DNA of 64,000 nucleotides from Polyangiaceae bacterium (lineage in GTDB: Bacteria; Myxococcota_A; Polyangia; Polyangiales; Polyangiaceae): the NCBI GenBank assembly GCA_016712345.1, contig JADJRH010000011.1:3348001-3412000 (forward strand). Reading direction: 5' to 3'. The notes under the pieces are model-generated. The model made no database searches. It saw only the letters and a program-made list of their open reading frames with translations, and was not told the DNA's origin. A program made the position numbers and the translations under genes. Numbering within the stretch: position 1 is the first letter of the stretch; each line of letters starts with the position of its first letter. Shown piece after piece: positions 1 to 10,722 of the stretch.

Positions 1-1776
1 ACGGCAGAAATCGCCGCCGACCTGGAGCGATTCTACCGTTTGTTATTCGACCTTGGGTTTCCCATGGAAAAAGACCCAGGGTTTGTCACCGACGTGATCG
101 TTTTTCGCACAAAAGAGGCGTATCAACGCATCGGTCCCAACACAAGCGCCGGTTTCTACCAGGATGAATTTGGCTCCCTCACATTCGCCCGCCCAACTTT
201 CGTCACATTCGGCGGCATTTCAGAAGCCGCGCGCCGCACGTTTATCCACGAACTCACCCACCGATTTGTCCACTACGCTGTCCCCCAAATCCCTGTGTGG
301 ATGAACGAAGGGCTCGCCGAGTATTACGAAACCATTGAGGTTGATAACGGTAAGGCAACCCTCGGTCGAACGTTTCAGCCTTTTAAACGCGGTGAATCGT
401 GGACAATGACCCCTTATGGGATCCCCATTGATGCTTTGCCATCGGTTGCCGATATCATGGCAATGAGCCCCAAAGAGTTCTACGCGGGTAGGTCCGTCAG
501 CTTTGATGATGACTCTTCCAAAGCGCGCGACCTCCGAAACAAACAGGTCGCCAATTATCAAAGCGCCTGGTCGCTGATTCATCTGCTCAAAAACAGCTCA
601 CCCGACTACGCCGACCGCTTTGAAAAGTGGCTTCAAAGGCTGGCTGCGGGTGAACCTGTAAGCACCTCGTTTGACGCGGCCTTCAGCGGCATTTCAGTAG
701 AAAAACTCCAGGCCGAAAGAGCGGCAATGCTCGACAAACTGGCCCTTCGCGACATTCAACTGTTACGAACAGATTACAAGTTGGAAGGTGAACCTGCTCT
801 TGAGAGTCGCGCGATGCGCCCGGCTGAAGTGAGCGCCACATGGGGATGGGCGTTGCTCGAAAAAGGGAAAAGCGAGCTTGCCGCAGCGGAGCAACAAGCG
901 CGCGCCGCTGTTGAATCAGAACCAAACTCGGTTGAAGCGCACCACCTGCTCGCGGCGGTTCACCTCGCCAAAAAAGACGCCACCGCTGCCCAGCAAGAAA
1001 TAGACAAAGCGTACACACAAAATCCAAATGACGAGGCCGCAGCCTATGGCAAATTCATATTTGCTACCCAGTTTCGGGGCACCAACGATGCGGCGGCGCG
1101 CGGAGAAACGGCTGAACGCATCGCAACTGAGTGGGCCACCCGAACAACCCGCCCTGACATGTTAAATTCGCTGGCCTGGTACTTTACCAAACACCGCCAA
1201 GCCGCAAAGGCTCTACCCATGGTTCAACGAGCCGTGCAAATGGAGCCAAGTTGCGCCGTGTGTTTTGATACTTTGGCCGTTGCCTTGTTTCGAACGGGAG
1301 ATTACAGAGCCGCCGTCTCCGCACAAACCCTGGCCGTCGCGGTCGAGGGTGAAGGTTCAAACGCGACCTCGTTTCAACAGCGACTTGACGTATACCAAGC
1401 CGTGCAGTCCGCCGTGGTGCTGGCAAAAAAACGCCCCGATCCTAACGACTCACCGGATCTCATTCCAAAAGCGGTTCTGGCAGCCGTCATGAACGCCGCC
1501 GGCCCCGACGTGGATGAGTGTTATCAAATAGCGCGTCTCCAAAACAAAGACTTGGAAGGCTCCGTCTTCGTTCAAGTTGTTGTGGACTCCGCCGGGAAGG
1601 TTGCCGAGGTTAAGTCACCGGCGCCCGGCGCCGACACCCCACCTTCGTCCCTTCCACATATTACCGATCCTGAAATGACCCAGTGTGTGTTGAGTGAGGT
1701 TCAATCGCTCCACTTTCCGGCAGCGTTGCAGGGCGCACGGCTCACCTTCCCATTCCAGTTTCAAAAGCCCAAGTGA
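1..1776 (+). CDS. Peptidase MA-like zincin with TPR repeats and AgmX/PglI-like C-terminus (5' partial)
   Basis: The frame is open to base 1, so the 5' end lies outside the window; the TTG at 40 is only the first start-like codon inside it. Counting from that TTG, a zinc-binding HELTH motif is at about residues 70-74 and WMNEGLAEYYE follows at 88-97. This is the arrangement of gluzincin peptidases of the peptidase MA type (two His plus a downstream Glu). Residues ~265-440 look like TPR helices. The last ~100 residues carry paired Cys (DECYQIA, TQCVL), a central beta-strand segment (GSVFVQVVVDSAGKV) and a closing FPFQF, resembling the AgmX/PglI C-terminal domain common in myxobacterial envelope proteins. 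Probably exported, but the signal peptide is not in the window. The substrate is unknown. It converges on the PHP gene at 1798. Confidence 0.8.
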   Translation, partial: TAEIAADLERFYRLLFDLGFPMEKDPGFVTDVIVFRTKEAYQRIGPNTSAGFYQDEFGSLTFARPTFVTFGGISEAARRTFIHELTHRFVHYAVPQIPVWMNEGLAEYYETIEVDNGKATLGRTFQPFKRGESWTMTPYGIPIDALPSVADIMAMSPKEFYAGRSVSFDDDSSKARDLRNKQVANYQSAWSLIHLLKNSSPDYADRFEKWLQRLAAGEPVSTSFDAAFSGISVEKLQAERAAMLDKLALRDIQLLRTDYKLEGEPALESRAMRPAEVSATWGWALLEKGKSELAAAEQQARAAVESEPNSVEAHHLLAAVHLAKKDATAAQQEIDKAYTQNPNDEAAAYGKFIFATQFRGTNDAAARGETAERIATEWATRTTRPDMLNSLAWYFTKHRQAAKALPMVQRAVQMEPSCAVCFDTLAVALFRTGDYRAAVSAQTLAVAVEGEGSNATSFQQRLDVYQAVQSAVVLAKKRPDPNDSPDLIPKAVLAAVMNAAGPDVDECYQIARLQNKDLEGSVFVQVVVDSAGKVAEVKSPAPGADTPPSSLPHITDPEMTQCVLSEVQSLHFPAALQGARLTFPFQFQKPK

Positions 1777-1797
1777 GACCCATCCGCCGGCCGCTGT

Positions 1798-3402
1798 TTA
1801 AGACCGCCGACGTCGACGAGCCCAAACAAGCCCCGGGCCCAACAATCCCAACCCTACCCATCCATCCGGCGCCTTGACAGGTGCCGTTCGACAAGAACAA
1901 CCATCGTTTGATTCAGGCGTGGGCGTCTCCGGTTCTACCCCGACTCCCTCTTTAAATTCTACCCACAAATACCCCGTGATCGTGATGGGTTTTCCACTCC
2001 GCGCCACTTCTACCCTATACCGATCCTGACCTTCCGTTGGAACCGATACTTCAAGGGTAGACTCAAACGGGTCGCCCGACACCTGCTCCACAAACACTTC
2101 TTCCCCATTCTTAATCCAGCGCACAGCAGCGCCTTCTTCAACCTGGCTCACTTTTGCGGTGAGCTTGGTTCGCTCTGCAAAAACGGTATCACCCTCCCGC
2201 GGGATCTCACTTGTCAGATCGACCATCGGGCCGGTTACCCCATCCAACTTGACTACCGTTCGACTGTTGCGAATCCCTTCAATCAACGCCGGAACGCTCA
2301 GCTCCTTTGCGTACACATAGGTTGCGGGTTTACCCACAGGGCTTGAAAACTGCCCATCATCTTTACCGGCGGTATGATCGTCGCTCCCTCCAACCGGAGC
2401 AATGTGTCTCCCCGTGTCACAAAGTGAGTCCCAAAAAGCGAGCGTGTCGTCGATCAGCAAGAGCGCCGCGCCGGACGTGGCTATTTCAACGGCGTCAATG
2501 GCTTCGGCTGAAACGTCGTGATCCCAAGCGCACCCAATACACAAGTTCCCCAAATCAAGCCGCGGGTGGTTGAGTGAAAAAAGCGCCCCTTGATCTCGAA
2601 ACGCTTTTGCGGCGCCGGCAATGTCCACACCCGGCTGACCTATCTTGTGATCTACCCATACCGTTGCACCAATCCCATTGGCATGGCCCGCGTACGTTGT
2701 GTACTCAACACCCGGCAAAATCAACACGTCTTTATGAGCCGCCTGAACGCCTGAAATAAAGTCGAGTTGGCTCACCGTGTTGTGCTCTGACAACTCCACA
2801 AAGTCGAGCTGTTGAGACTTGGCAAACAAAACCACATCTTCGATGCTGGGGCTCGCATCACCACTTTCGCGCGAGTGAACGTGAAGATCGCCGGCGTAAA
2901 AGCGCTCGGTAGATGCAAGCGGTGGGCTTTCAACGTACGGCGCCCGTTCAGGTTGAGGGGGTAAGGTAGCAACATCGCGCAACGTGACAACAATTTGATA
3001 ATTGGCCGATCCGCCTCCTATCTGGGCCTTACCGATCACCACCTTCCATTTTCCCGCAACAATCGGACCTGCCAAATAGCTTCGAGACGCCGCCGACACT
3101 CCAACAACGGCCGGCTCACTGTTGCCGCCTCCCCATCCACGAAAACCGTTTGGATCGTTGAGACCCCAGTCCAAAATGTCTTCGCCCGAAAGGTCGTCGT
3201 GTTCCACCTGAATTTCAGCCACCCCTTCGGGAACGTCAAATTCCACGAACTCGTGGTCAAGCTCACCTTCCATGACGGTGCCTTCAAAGGTCAACGTTTG
3301 ATCGGCCCGCGCCGACTGCGCCGTTCCCAGCAGCACAAACGCCGATGTTACCGCGCCCACACACCCATAACCCACCGAAAAACCGCGCGCCCAACGTGCC
3401 AT
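1798..3402 (-). CDS. Exported CehA/McbA-family PHP-type metallohydrolase with MYXO-CTERM-like tail
   Basis: The 534-aa product starts with a signal peptide (hydrophobic run ending near TAQSARA). The first ~130 residues look like a beta-rich, prepeptidase-C-like domain. The PHP core begins near residue 165 with FYAGDLHVHS, continues with VELSEHN and ILPGVEYTT, and includes FSLNHPR and GGSDDHT, which supply the His/Asp/Glu metal ligands of the PHP fold. This set is typical of CehA/McbA-family hydrolases. A C-terminal domain follows, then a Cys-containing linker, a hydrophobic stretch (GLGLLGPGLVWA) and a terminal RRRRRS. That is the layout of myxobacterial MYXO-CTERM surface-sorting tails. Expected location: exported, probably surface-attached. 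The substrate cannot be inferred. Transcribed toward the peptidase gene and divergent from the flavoprotein gene at 3621. Confidence 0.82.
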   Translation of the reverse strand: MARWARGFSVGYGCVGAVTSAFVLLGTAQSARADQTLTFEGTVMEGELDHEFVEFDVPEGVAEIQVEHDDLSGEDILDWGLNDPNGFRGWGGGNSEPAVVGVSAASRSYLAGPIVAGKWKVVIGKAQIGGGSANYQIVVTLRDVATLPPQPERAPYVESPPLASTERFYAGDLHVHSRESGDASPSIEDVVLFAKSQQLDFVELSEHNTVSQLDFISGVQAAHKDVLILPGVEYTTYAGHANGIGATVWVDHKIGQPGVDIAGAAKAFRDQGALFSLNHPRLDLGNLCIGCAWDHDVSAEAIDAVEIATSGAALLLIDDTLAFWDSLCDTGRHIAPVGGSDDHTAGKDDGQFSSPVGKPATYVYAKELSVPALIEGIRNSRTVVKLDGVTGPMVDLTSEIPREGDTVFAERTKLTAKVSQVEEGAAVRWIKNGEEVFVEQVSGDPFESTLEVSVPTEGQDRYRVEVARSGKPITITGYLWVEFKEGVGVEPETPTPESNDGCSCRTAPVKAPDGWVGLGLLGPGLVWARRRRRS

Positions 3403-3620
3403 TGCACTGTTCTATCACTATCCGGCGTTAAAAGAAGCGGTAGCTGCCTCATTCTGTGGTGCATGCAGCCTGGACGAAAACGTGAGACCGGCGAGACCGG
3501 TACCTCGCAACGTCACAGTCATCCAGCGTCGCCAAACCTTTCAGAACGGAGTTTTTTTCTGGGAGAATCCGAGGGTACCCGTCGCATTTTGCCAAGCGTT
3601 GTGGCAGAACAGCCGCCGTT

Positions 3621-5066
3621 ATGGCCACCGAACATTTCGACGTGTTGATCGTGGGGGCCGGCCTCTCCGGTGTGGGCGCGGCGTGCCACCTTACCCTCAA
3701 GTGTCCGGGCAAAACATTCGCCATTCTTGAGGGGCGAGCCACCATGGGAGGCACGTGGGATCTGTTTCGCTACCCAGGCATTCGCTCAGACTCAGATATG
3801 TACACATTGGGCTATTCATTTCGCCCCTGGACGGAGGCCAAGGCAATTGCCGACGGATCTTCCATTCTCAAGTACATCCAAGACACGGCGCGTGAATTTG
3901 GGGTAGATCGGGCCATCCGATACAACCACAAAGTGGTGCGCGCCGAGTGGAAAAACGGAAAGTGGCATGTGGAAGCCGCGCGCGGCGACACCGGAGAAAC
4001 GGCGCACTTTACCTGCGGCTTTCTTTTTGGGTGCACCGGATATTACCGGTATGATGAAGGGTACACACCCCCGTTTGCCGGGCGCGACCGTTTCAAGGGT
4101 CAAATCATCCATCCCCAACATTGGCCGCAGGATCTTGACTATACAGGCAAGCGCATTGTTGTCATTGGCAGCGGTGCCACCGCGGTAACCCTCGTTCCCG
4201 CCCTTTCGGAGCGAGCCGCACATGTCACAATGTTGCAACGGTCGCCAAGTTATATTCTGTCCCTCCCCGGCAACGATCCCATCGCAGACAAACTTCGAAA
4301 GCGCTTTTCTTCGAAGACAGTATACCCAATTGTTCGTTGGAAAAACGTTCTCTTTTCAACCCTCATGTACCAAGTGAGTCGGCGCGCGCCGAGTGTTGCC
4401 AAATCCCTTATTCGCAAGGGCGCCGAGCGTTTTCTACCCAAAGATTACAATTACCAAACTCACCTCAACCCGTCGTACCAACCTTGGGATCAGCGGTTGT
4501 GTCTGGTTCCCGACGGTGACCTTTTCAAGTCAATCCGTGATGGGAAGGCCGACATTGTCACCGACCATATTGACACCTTCACAGAAACCGGAATCAAGCT
4601 CAAATCCGGGCAAGAATTGCAAGCCGACATCATTGTGACCGCCACCGGATTGCGGCTCCTCGCCATTGGCGGGATGAAACTTTTTGTGGATGGTAAAGAA
4701 GTTCAACTGTCAGAAACGGTGGGCTACAAAGGGATGATGTTCAGCGGTATACCCAATCTGGCAGTCGCCCTCGGGTATACCAACGCTTCGTGGACGCTCA
4801 AGTGTGATCTGGTGGCGGAGTATGTCTGTCGCCTCATCCAACACATGGATAAGCTGGGGTACACTTCATGTGTACCCAAAGCCCCCGACGCTTCGGTCCC
4901 GCTCGAACCTTTTTTGGACCTTCAGTCGGGGTACGTGCAACGGTCCATTCAGGATTTTCCAAAACAGGCCAAACGCGCCCCCTGGCGACTCAACCAAAAT
5001 TACATGAAAGACCTGCGGATGTTTCGGCATGCCTCGGTAGAAGATGAAGGGGTAGAATTCCGTTAA
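3621..5066 (+). CDS. Flavin-containing monooxygenase, Baeyer-Villiger type
   Basis: The 481-aa protein opens with an FAD-binding Rossmann motif (IVGAGLSGVGAA, residues ~10-21) followed by GGTWDLFRYPGIRSDSDMY, the conserved flavin/active-site stretch of class B flavoprotein monooxygenases. FKGQIIHPQHWP near residue 155 matches the Baeyer-Villiger fingerprint FxGxxxHxxxW(P/D). A second nucleotide-binding motif, VVIGSGATAV, near 175 would bind NADPH, and the TATG motif lies near 340. Expected reaction: NADPH- and O2-dependent oxygenation of a ketone or heteroatom in the cytoplasm. No signal peptide. ATG at 3621 fits the start of the FAD domain. A stand-alone gene divergent from the PHP hydrolase; nothing nearby reveals the substrate. 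Confidence 0.88.
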   Translation: MATEHFDVLIVGAGLSGVGAACHLTLKCPGKTFAILEGRATMGGTWDLFRYPGIRSDSDMYTLGYSFRPWTEAKAIADGSSILKYIQDTAREFGVDRAIRYNHKVVRAEWKNGKWHVEAARGDTGETAHFTCGFLFGCTGYYRYDEGYTPPFAGRDRFKGQIIHPQHWPQDLDYTGKRIVVIGSGATAVTLVPALSERAAHVTMLQRSPSYILSLPGNDPIADKLRKRFSSKTVYPIVRWKNVLFSTLMYQVSRRAPSVAKSLIRKGAERFLPKDYNYQTHLNPSYQPWDQRLCLVPDGDLFKSIRDGKADIVTDHIDTFTETGIKLKSGQELQADIIVTATGLRLLAIGGMKLFVDGKEVQLSETVGYKGMMFSGIPNLAVALGYTNASWTLKCDLVAEYVCRLIQHMDKLGYTSCVPKAPDASVPLEPFLDLQSGYVQRSIQDFPKQAKRAPWRLNQNYMKDLRMFRHASVEDEGVEFR

Positions 5067-5214
5067 AGCGACCTGACAGCAGCGCCTCGCAATGACCTGA
5101 AATGTCTCGATGCCCATAGCTGCCAACAAACCGAAATCTTCCGTGACCTCTGTGTCCTCCCGGTGGTGAAGAGACGTCACAGGCATTTAGGTGCTTCAGG
5201 TCTCGGCGTGACGC

Positions 5215-6654
5215 CTACGGCTTGGCGTTGAGATCGATGACGCGGGGATTTGTTGGTGCAAAGCAGATGGGGCGGGGATTTTCATCTTTCATGGTGGCGC
5301 GAACGTGCGCAACAACGGCGTCGGCCTGCGCCTTTGTTTTCACAACAACACCGAGCCTTCGGCGCGACTCTTCTTCAAAGTCAACCAGTTGAATTTCAGA
5401 TGCCTGGGCAAATGACTGAAGCGCTTTGCGGGTGCTTGGGAAGGTGAAGTTTTTTTGATTTTGCGCGCTCACGTCGTACAAAAAGACAAAGGGGGTTGTG
5501 CAAACATCTGTCAGATCGATCGGAGCGCGCTTTTCAAGCCTCGACATGCCGTCTACCCAAATGGTTTCTCCGTCAATCGCAGTGCGACCAAGCCATGTGG
5601 GCCAGGCAAACTTGGCGATTGGAACCCACTTGCCCCCTTCCATTCGGTAGAGCATACCGGCCGAGTTGGCGTGGAGTTTACCTTCCTGCGACGCCATGAG
5701 TTCCAACGGTTGGCCGGGGGAAGGAGGGGCGACGGTTTCAAACTTACCATCCTTAAACCGCAATATCGGGTCTTTCCCCTTGTTGTGGAAGTAGAGGTCG
5801 TCATCCTGCCCCACGATCAACGTGGGTGAATATTCTACCTCTTTGATCCACTGTTTGAGTTCTACAATTTTTGCTGTACCATTTTTATCCCAGATTTCGG
5901 CCGCAGCGCCGCGTTTTTCACATAGGTTGCCAAAGGAGACAACCGTTCCACCGGTTGTGGCAGCCACCACCTTACCCACCATTGCCGGGTCTTGAGGTTG
6001 GGCATACGTCCATTCCATTTCTTCTTTTGTGCACCCCATTTTTTCTACCGATGTGGGAGTGCGTTTGACGAACGGGCCGCGCATGTGACTAAAGGAGAAC
6101 CGCGTGGTCATTGTTCGGTAAGCAACAAGGGTAGATTCACCGAGGCGAATAACCCCGTTGATGTCGCCGAAACCTCCCCCTTCCGACAGCATGATTTCTT
6201 TACCTTTACCGGTAAGTGCCATGAGCGTCGGCTCGCCGACTCGACCGTTGACATTCTGATAAAGAACATCTACCGCATCTGGATACTGTCCGTATACGTT
6301 GGTAATATACGTTGGCCCCCAGCGCCTTTCCGCCGGGATCCTACCAATCCACTCCACCTTGTCACCGACGAGTCTACCCACTTCAATCCCCGAAGAAACC
6401 ATAATGGCCCCTTTGATGGGGTAAGGTCCGGCCACCTTCCCACCGTCAAATTTGACCTCTTTGGGCGCCAAGGTTGGGATTTCTTCAAGGGGTGCGGCCG
6501 TCTTTTGCGGCGGCGCGTTGATGACTGCCGCGGTGACGGAAGCCGTTAATGCGGGCGGGGGATCTTTTTGCGGGGGCGAGTCTTTTGGGCCGGAACAGCC
6601 CGCCGAAAGGAGCGCGGAAACGACACACGCGAGCCCTGATATCCAACGCCTCAT
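5215..6654 (-). CDS. Lipoprotein of unknown function
   Basis: The 479-aa protein has a lipoprotein signal peptide with an LSAGC lipobox near residue 20, followed by a Pro/Lys-rich linker (~residues 22-50). The body is rich in repeated short beta-strand-like segments with Trp and Gly (for example KVEWIGRIP, GKWVPIAKF), suggesting a beta-propeller-like fold, but I recognise no family. Near the C-terminus are a Cys pair (DVCTTPF and RPICFAP) and an Arg-rich segment (SRRRLGV). Expected location: the periplasmic face of a membrane or the outer surface. It is divergent from the decaheme cytochrome gene, sharing a ~300-bp intergenic region. It could be a sensor-like or scaffold lipoprotein; function unassigned. 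Confidence 0.7.
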   Translation of the reverse strand: MRRWISGLACVVSALLSAGCSGPKDSPPQKDPPPALTASVTAAVINAPPQKTAAPLEEIPTLAPKEVKFDGGKVAGPYPIKGAIMVSSGIEVGRLVGDKVEWIGRIPAERRWGPTYITNVYGQYPDAVDVLYQNVNGRVGEPTLMALTGKGKEIMLSEGGGFGDINGVIRLGESTLVAYRTMTTRFSFSHMRGPFVKRTPTSVEKMGCTKEEMEWTYAQPQDPAMVGKVVAATTGGTVVSFGNLCEKRGAAAEIWDKNGTAKIVELKQWIKEVEYSPTLIVGQDDDLYFHNKGKDPILRFKDGKFETVAPPSPGQPLELMASQEGKLHANSAGMLYRMEGGKWVPIAKFAWPTWLGRTAIDGETIWVDGMSRLEKRAPIDLTDVCTTPFVFLYDVSAQNQKNFTFPSTRKALQSFAQASEIQLVDFEEESRRRLGVVVKTKAQADAVVAHVRATMKDENPRPICFAPTNPRVIDLNAKP

Positions 6655-6892
6655 GATCGCTTCCTAGCCGGACAACGCCCCCGGATCAAGGGTCGGGTGC
6701 GATTCAAACCTGCCCTTTTGCGGGCTCTTCAGGGTGAGCGGTCTACCCATCTGGCGAGGGGCTGACCCAGCAAACGACTTGCAGTCCCAGCGGACGCCGC
6801 GATTGCGTCCGATGCGCCGCAAATTCGCCACCTGGACAGAAACACCGTGCACTCCCCATGAAACACCGGGCGTTCGAATTGTGTCACCTTCT

Positions 6893-6907
6893 TGGCATAT
6901 GCCTTGC
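6893..6907 (+). promoter_or_regulatory. Candidate sigma-54 (-24/-12) promoter of the decaheme cytochrome gene
   Basis: The sequence TGGCATATGCCTTGC places GG and GC with the exact spacing of the RpoN consensus TGGCAC-N5-TTGC, about 50 bases before the ATG at 6959 and on the right strand. The sixth base deviates from consensus (T for C). The rest of the 6655-6958 gap holds no other gene and no clear activator site. Confidence 0.5.
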
Positions 6908-6958
6908 GGTCGGCCGGACAAGCTTGAGGGCGCGGTGCGCCCAGCCGAAGGAGAAGCC

Positions 6959-9900
6959 ATGGGAGCCTTACTGAGAACGACGCGGGGGGCGTTCTGCGCC
7001 GCCGTTGCCCTCATCTTGGGGTGCTCTGGTGCCGACGGGAAGAACGGCATAGACGGTAAGGACGGGGAGTCCTGTTCCGTCGTCGACAATGGGGACGGCA
7101 CAAAAACCGTCACGTGTCCCGGATCTGATCCGGTGACAATTGCCAATGGTAAGGACGGTACGGAAGGCACGTCCTGCACAGTCACGGACAACAACGATGG
7201 AACCAAAACCATCAATTGCACCGACAACACATCGGTGACCATTTCAGACGGTACGCCGTGCAGCGTCGTGGACGACGGCGGCGGTACCAAAACAATCACC
7301 TGCCCCGGCTCAGACCCGGTTGTTGTAAAAGACGGCTCCAATTGTACGGTGGTAGATGCGGGCGGTGGAACGAGCATTTTGAGCTGCGATGACGGCACCA
7401 AAGTGTTTATCTCCCCACCGATTGATACAAGCCTTGACCCATGGGAAGATCTTCCCGGCATTGTGCCTACAATTCTCGCCGTGGGCGGCGGAACCAATGC
7501 CGACATGAGCTTTGCGCCCGGCGACACAATGGGCGTCACGTTCAAGGTCACCACCAAATCCGGCAAAGTCATCCCGCTTAAAGAGATCGACGCGGCCGGC
7601 ATTTGGGTCGCGGGCCCAAACACCAACTACCAACACATCATTCCCAACACTGCCGACGAAATCATGATCATCGACGTGCTTGAAAAAGCAACGTTGAACG
7701 ACGACGGCAGCTATACTTACAAGTTCGACACCGCCATTCCAACAGATTACGGTGTACCCATTCACGACACGGCCAAGTTCACCACCGGTGAGCTAAAAGG
7801 CCCGCTCGACCCGGGCACGTATACCGTGGCCATGACCTTTGTAAAAGACTATACTACCCAAGGTCAACTTACCCAAGACGCCAACAGCACCACCTACGAC
7901 TTCGGCCTAAATACAAGCACTCTGCAAACGCGTGAACTTGTTACCGTTGGCAACTGCAACGCGTGCCATCAGCGGTTTGAAATGCACGCCGGCCAATTCA
8001 GGTCACCTACCGCGTGCGTCACCTGTCATACCTCGGGCGCTGAAGACGAGGGTAGCACCGACGTGGGAGATCCCACTCCGGTTACCATCGACTTCCGGGT
8101 GATGCTCCACAAGATCCACAACGGCTTCCACCTCCCCTCGGTTCAGGGTCTGTCGACCGACGACACCGGCGCCCGCGTTTACGGCACGGGTACACCTTAC
8201 GTGGTTGGAGAAGACGACTACTCGGCAGTGCTTTTCCCGTCGTTCCCCAACTTCAACGTTCGCATGCCGCGCGACAGCGGTTATTCAACCCTTTCGAGCG
8301 CCAACAAAACCAAAGAAGACAACGTTAGAACCGGCGTGACTTCCTGTTTCAACTGCCATGGCGATCCCGATGGAACGGGGCCGCTCCCCGCGCCGATAGA
8401 CGGAGAAAAAGCCTACGATACGCCCTCCAGTCGAGCGTGCGGATCTTGCCACGACGATCTTGACTATACCAAACCGTACACCGCCAACGGTCAAACAATG
8501 CCCGCCAACTCCACGGAGGCTCAGTGCATTGTTTGCCACAAGGCAACGGGTGCATTGCTTTCTACCAAAGCCGTGCACCTGCATCCCAACCTTGATACAA
8601 CCATCTCACCGGTCACCACGCTCAACATCACTTCGCTCACGGGTGGAACGGGCCCCAACGGCAACTTCGTAGCGGGTGATTCTCCGGTCGTTTCGTTCAC
8701 GGCCAAAGACGAGATGAACGCCAACGTTCCGATCACCTATTTCGACTCGTTCAGCATCGGTCTAACCGGGCCTACCCAAAATCGTCAGGTGGTTATTCCG
8801 GGCGCTCTCACAGCCTCCCCGTTTGACATCACCGGTCGCCTTGCCGCCGCCTCTACCACCAACAAGGGCGTGATGAGCAAGATCTACCCAACCGGCACCG
8901 CGGTTACAGAAACGATCACTGTCGACTTCACTTCCGCAACGGCGTTTAACGTGTCGGGTTCGGTGAGTGGAGCGCTCGGCTCGGGCGCTTTGCCGGCCTC
9001 GCCAAGCACCTTCCCAACAGGCGCATCGGTAAGCAACATCATCCTTTCAAACACGGCTGTTCCGCAAAACATCACCGTGACGTTCAGTGGACCTACCACC
9101 TTCACCGTCGCCGGCTCGGTTTCCGGCGCCATGGGTGGGGGCGCATTCCCGGCCTCCACAAGCAACACGGTTCGGTTCAAGAGCACCGACAATACCGTTT
9201 CGTTTAATATCGCGCTCGGCAGCACGGCCGCCGCCGCGGGCAACGCGATCTATACAACGGTCTTTAAAGGCAGCGCGGCCAACGCCGGGTTGTTCATGAT
9301 CGTTGCGGGTCGAACAAGCTTCGCCGTGGCCGACCGTTTCTACTTTGACTTCGTTGCCCCCGCCGCAACGTACACAATGCCGGTTCCCATGGACCTCGCA
9401 TTTGAGTACCTCGGCGACGCCGACGGCAACGCGGGTCAGGTTTTCACCGCCGGTAACCTTCCCGTTTACCGCGGCCGTCAAACCTTGTGGGAGCGCACGG
9501 CTTTGACCGGCGCCGCAACCTCCACAAACGCGGCATCGATCGCGCTCGCTCGCTATCTGTTCGTCAACACCATCGATCCGGGCCTCGCTGCAAACGACTA
9601 CATCGTTGTTGAAGACGGCACCGGAAACGAAGAGTACGCACGCGTGTCGGGAATCGACGCCAACCTGAAACGCCTGCAACTCCAAAGCCCGCTGCGGTAC
9701 GCCCACGCGGCCGGCGCGGCGGTTCAAGAAGCCACGTTCACCTACCGTCAAGAGGGCGCAGCCAACTACTACGTACTCAACTCGGCGGCGGGCACAATCA
9801 CCCTGAACGCTGCGGCCACGGCCGGAAACGCGTTTATCCTGTCGTACCGTTCCGACGGGCGATTCGGTTGGAAACGTAAGTTCGGCGACACCCTTCAATC

Positions 9901-10554
9901 GTGGTATTTCGCGCCGCTTCAAGAGGCCCCCGGCCTTGACGAAACATGGGGTGATTGGCGCAACAAACCGCTGGTGGACGGCACCTATACAGTGGCTGTT
10001 TGGGGCTACCGTTCCATTGAGTATCAAAGTGGATCGACAGGTGCGTTTGAATGGCAAACCTACCGCGACACCACCTTGCCATCGCTCAAAAACTTCTTGT
10101 ACGGCGCAACAGCGACCACGCTTGAGCCTTATACAAAGATCGATAATGGTGAAAACTGTAACAGCTGCCACGATCGCATCGCGTTCCACGGCGCCGGCCG
10201 GCTCAGTGCGGATACCTGCATGATGTGCCATGCGACGCCGGGCCCCACGGTCAACTTCCGCACGATCGTTCACGGCGCGCACGCGGAGGCGTTCCCGGTG
10301 TTCCCCAACGGCGCGGGTGAATGCTCCAAGTGCCATGGTGAGAGTGAAGCGTGGAATCCCACAAATCGTTCGCACCCGACAAAACAAACCTACCCTGCCA
10401 AAGACTGGACAATCGCGTGCACGGGTTGCCATAACTCGTCGGCTGCCCAGGCCCACGCAGACACAATGACGGCATCGTCGGGCGCTGAGGCCTGTGAAAC
10501 TTGCCACGGCTGGGTAAAGATCTCGACGTGCAACAGATGCACAAAGCCCGGTAA
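6959..10554 (+). CDS. OmcA/MtrC-family decaheme c-type cytochrome lipoprotein, frameshifted near its 3' end
   Basis: The start is the ATG at 6959, preceded by AAGGAG; the frame opens further upstream but only this start gives a lipoprotein signal (LILGC lipobox). The protein is ~1,198 aa. After the lipobox come short Gly/Asp repeats of GxxGxDGK type. Ten CxxCH haem motifs follow in two blocks: five at about residues 330-530 and five at about 1065-1180, separated by beta-rich domains. This is the OmcA/MtrC decaheme plan for electron transfer across or outside the outer membrane. After the tenth CxxCH the annotated frame runs on to 10792 with low-complexity sequence and overlaps the convergent gene. 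One extra base near 10510 would give a natural ending, GLGKDLDVQQMHKAR, with a stop at 10552-10554. I take that as the true terminus. A candidate sigma-54 promoter lies upstream. Confidence 0.85.
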
Positions 10555-10722
10555 GTTTTCTACCCTACCCAGCCTTCCCTCCCCTACCCCTCTACCACCA
10601 GACGCGTTGGGATATAACCTGACGCGTCTCAAACCCCCGCAACAAGCTGAATGGCCAAGCGCGACCACTGAAGCGTCGCGCCAAGACCTGAAGCGCCTGG
10701 ATGCCTGTGACGTGGCTACGCC

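Noticed and set aside
6664..7626. 320-aa minus-strand ORF opposite the cytochrome start
   Set aside because: Antisense of Gly/Asp repeats; Val/Pro/Ser-rich without a start signal or domain.
9047..10507. 486-aa minus-strand ORF opposite the decaheme cytochrome
   Set aside because: Codon-phase shadow of a gene with ten CxxCH motifs; no recognisable domain.
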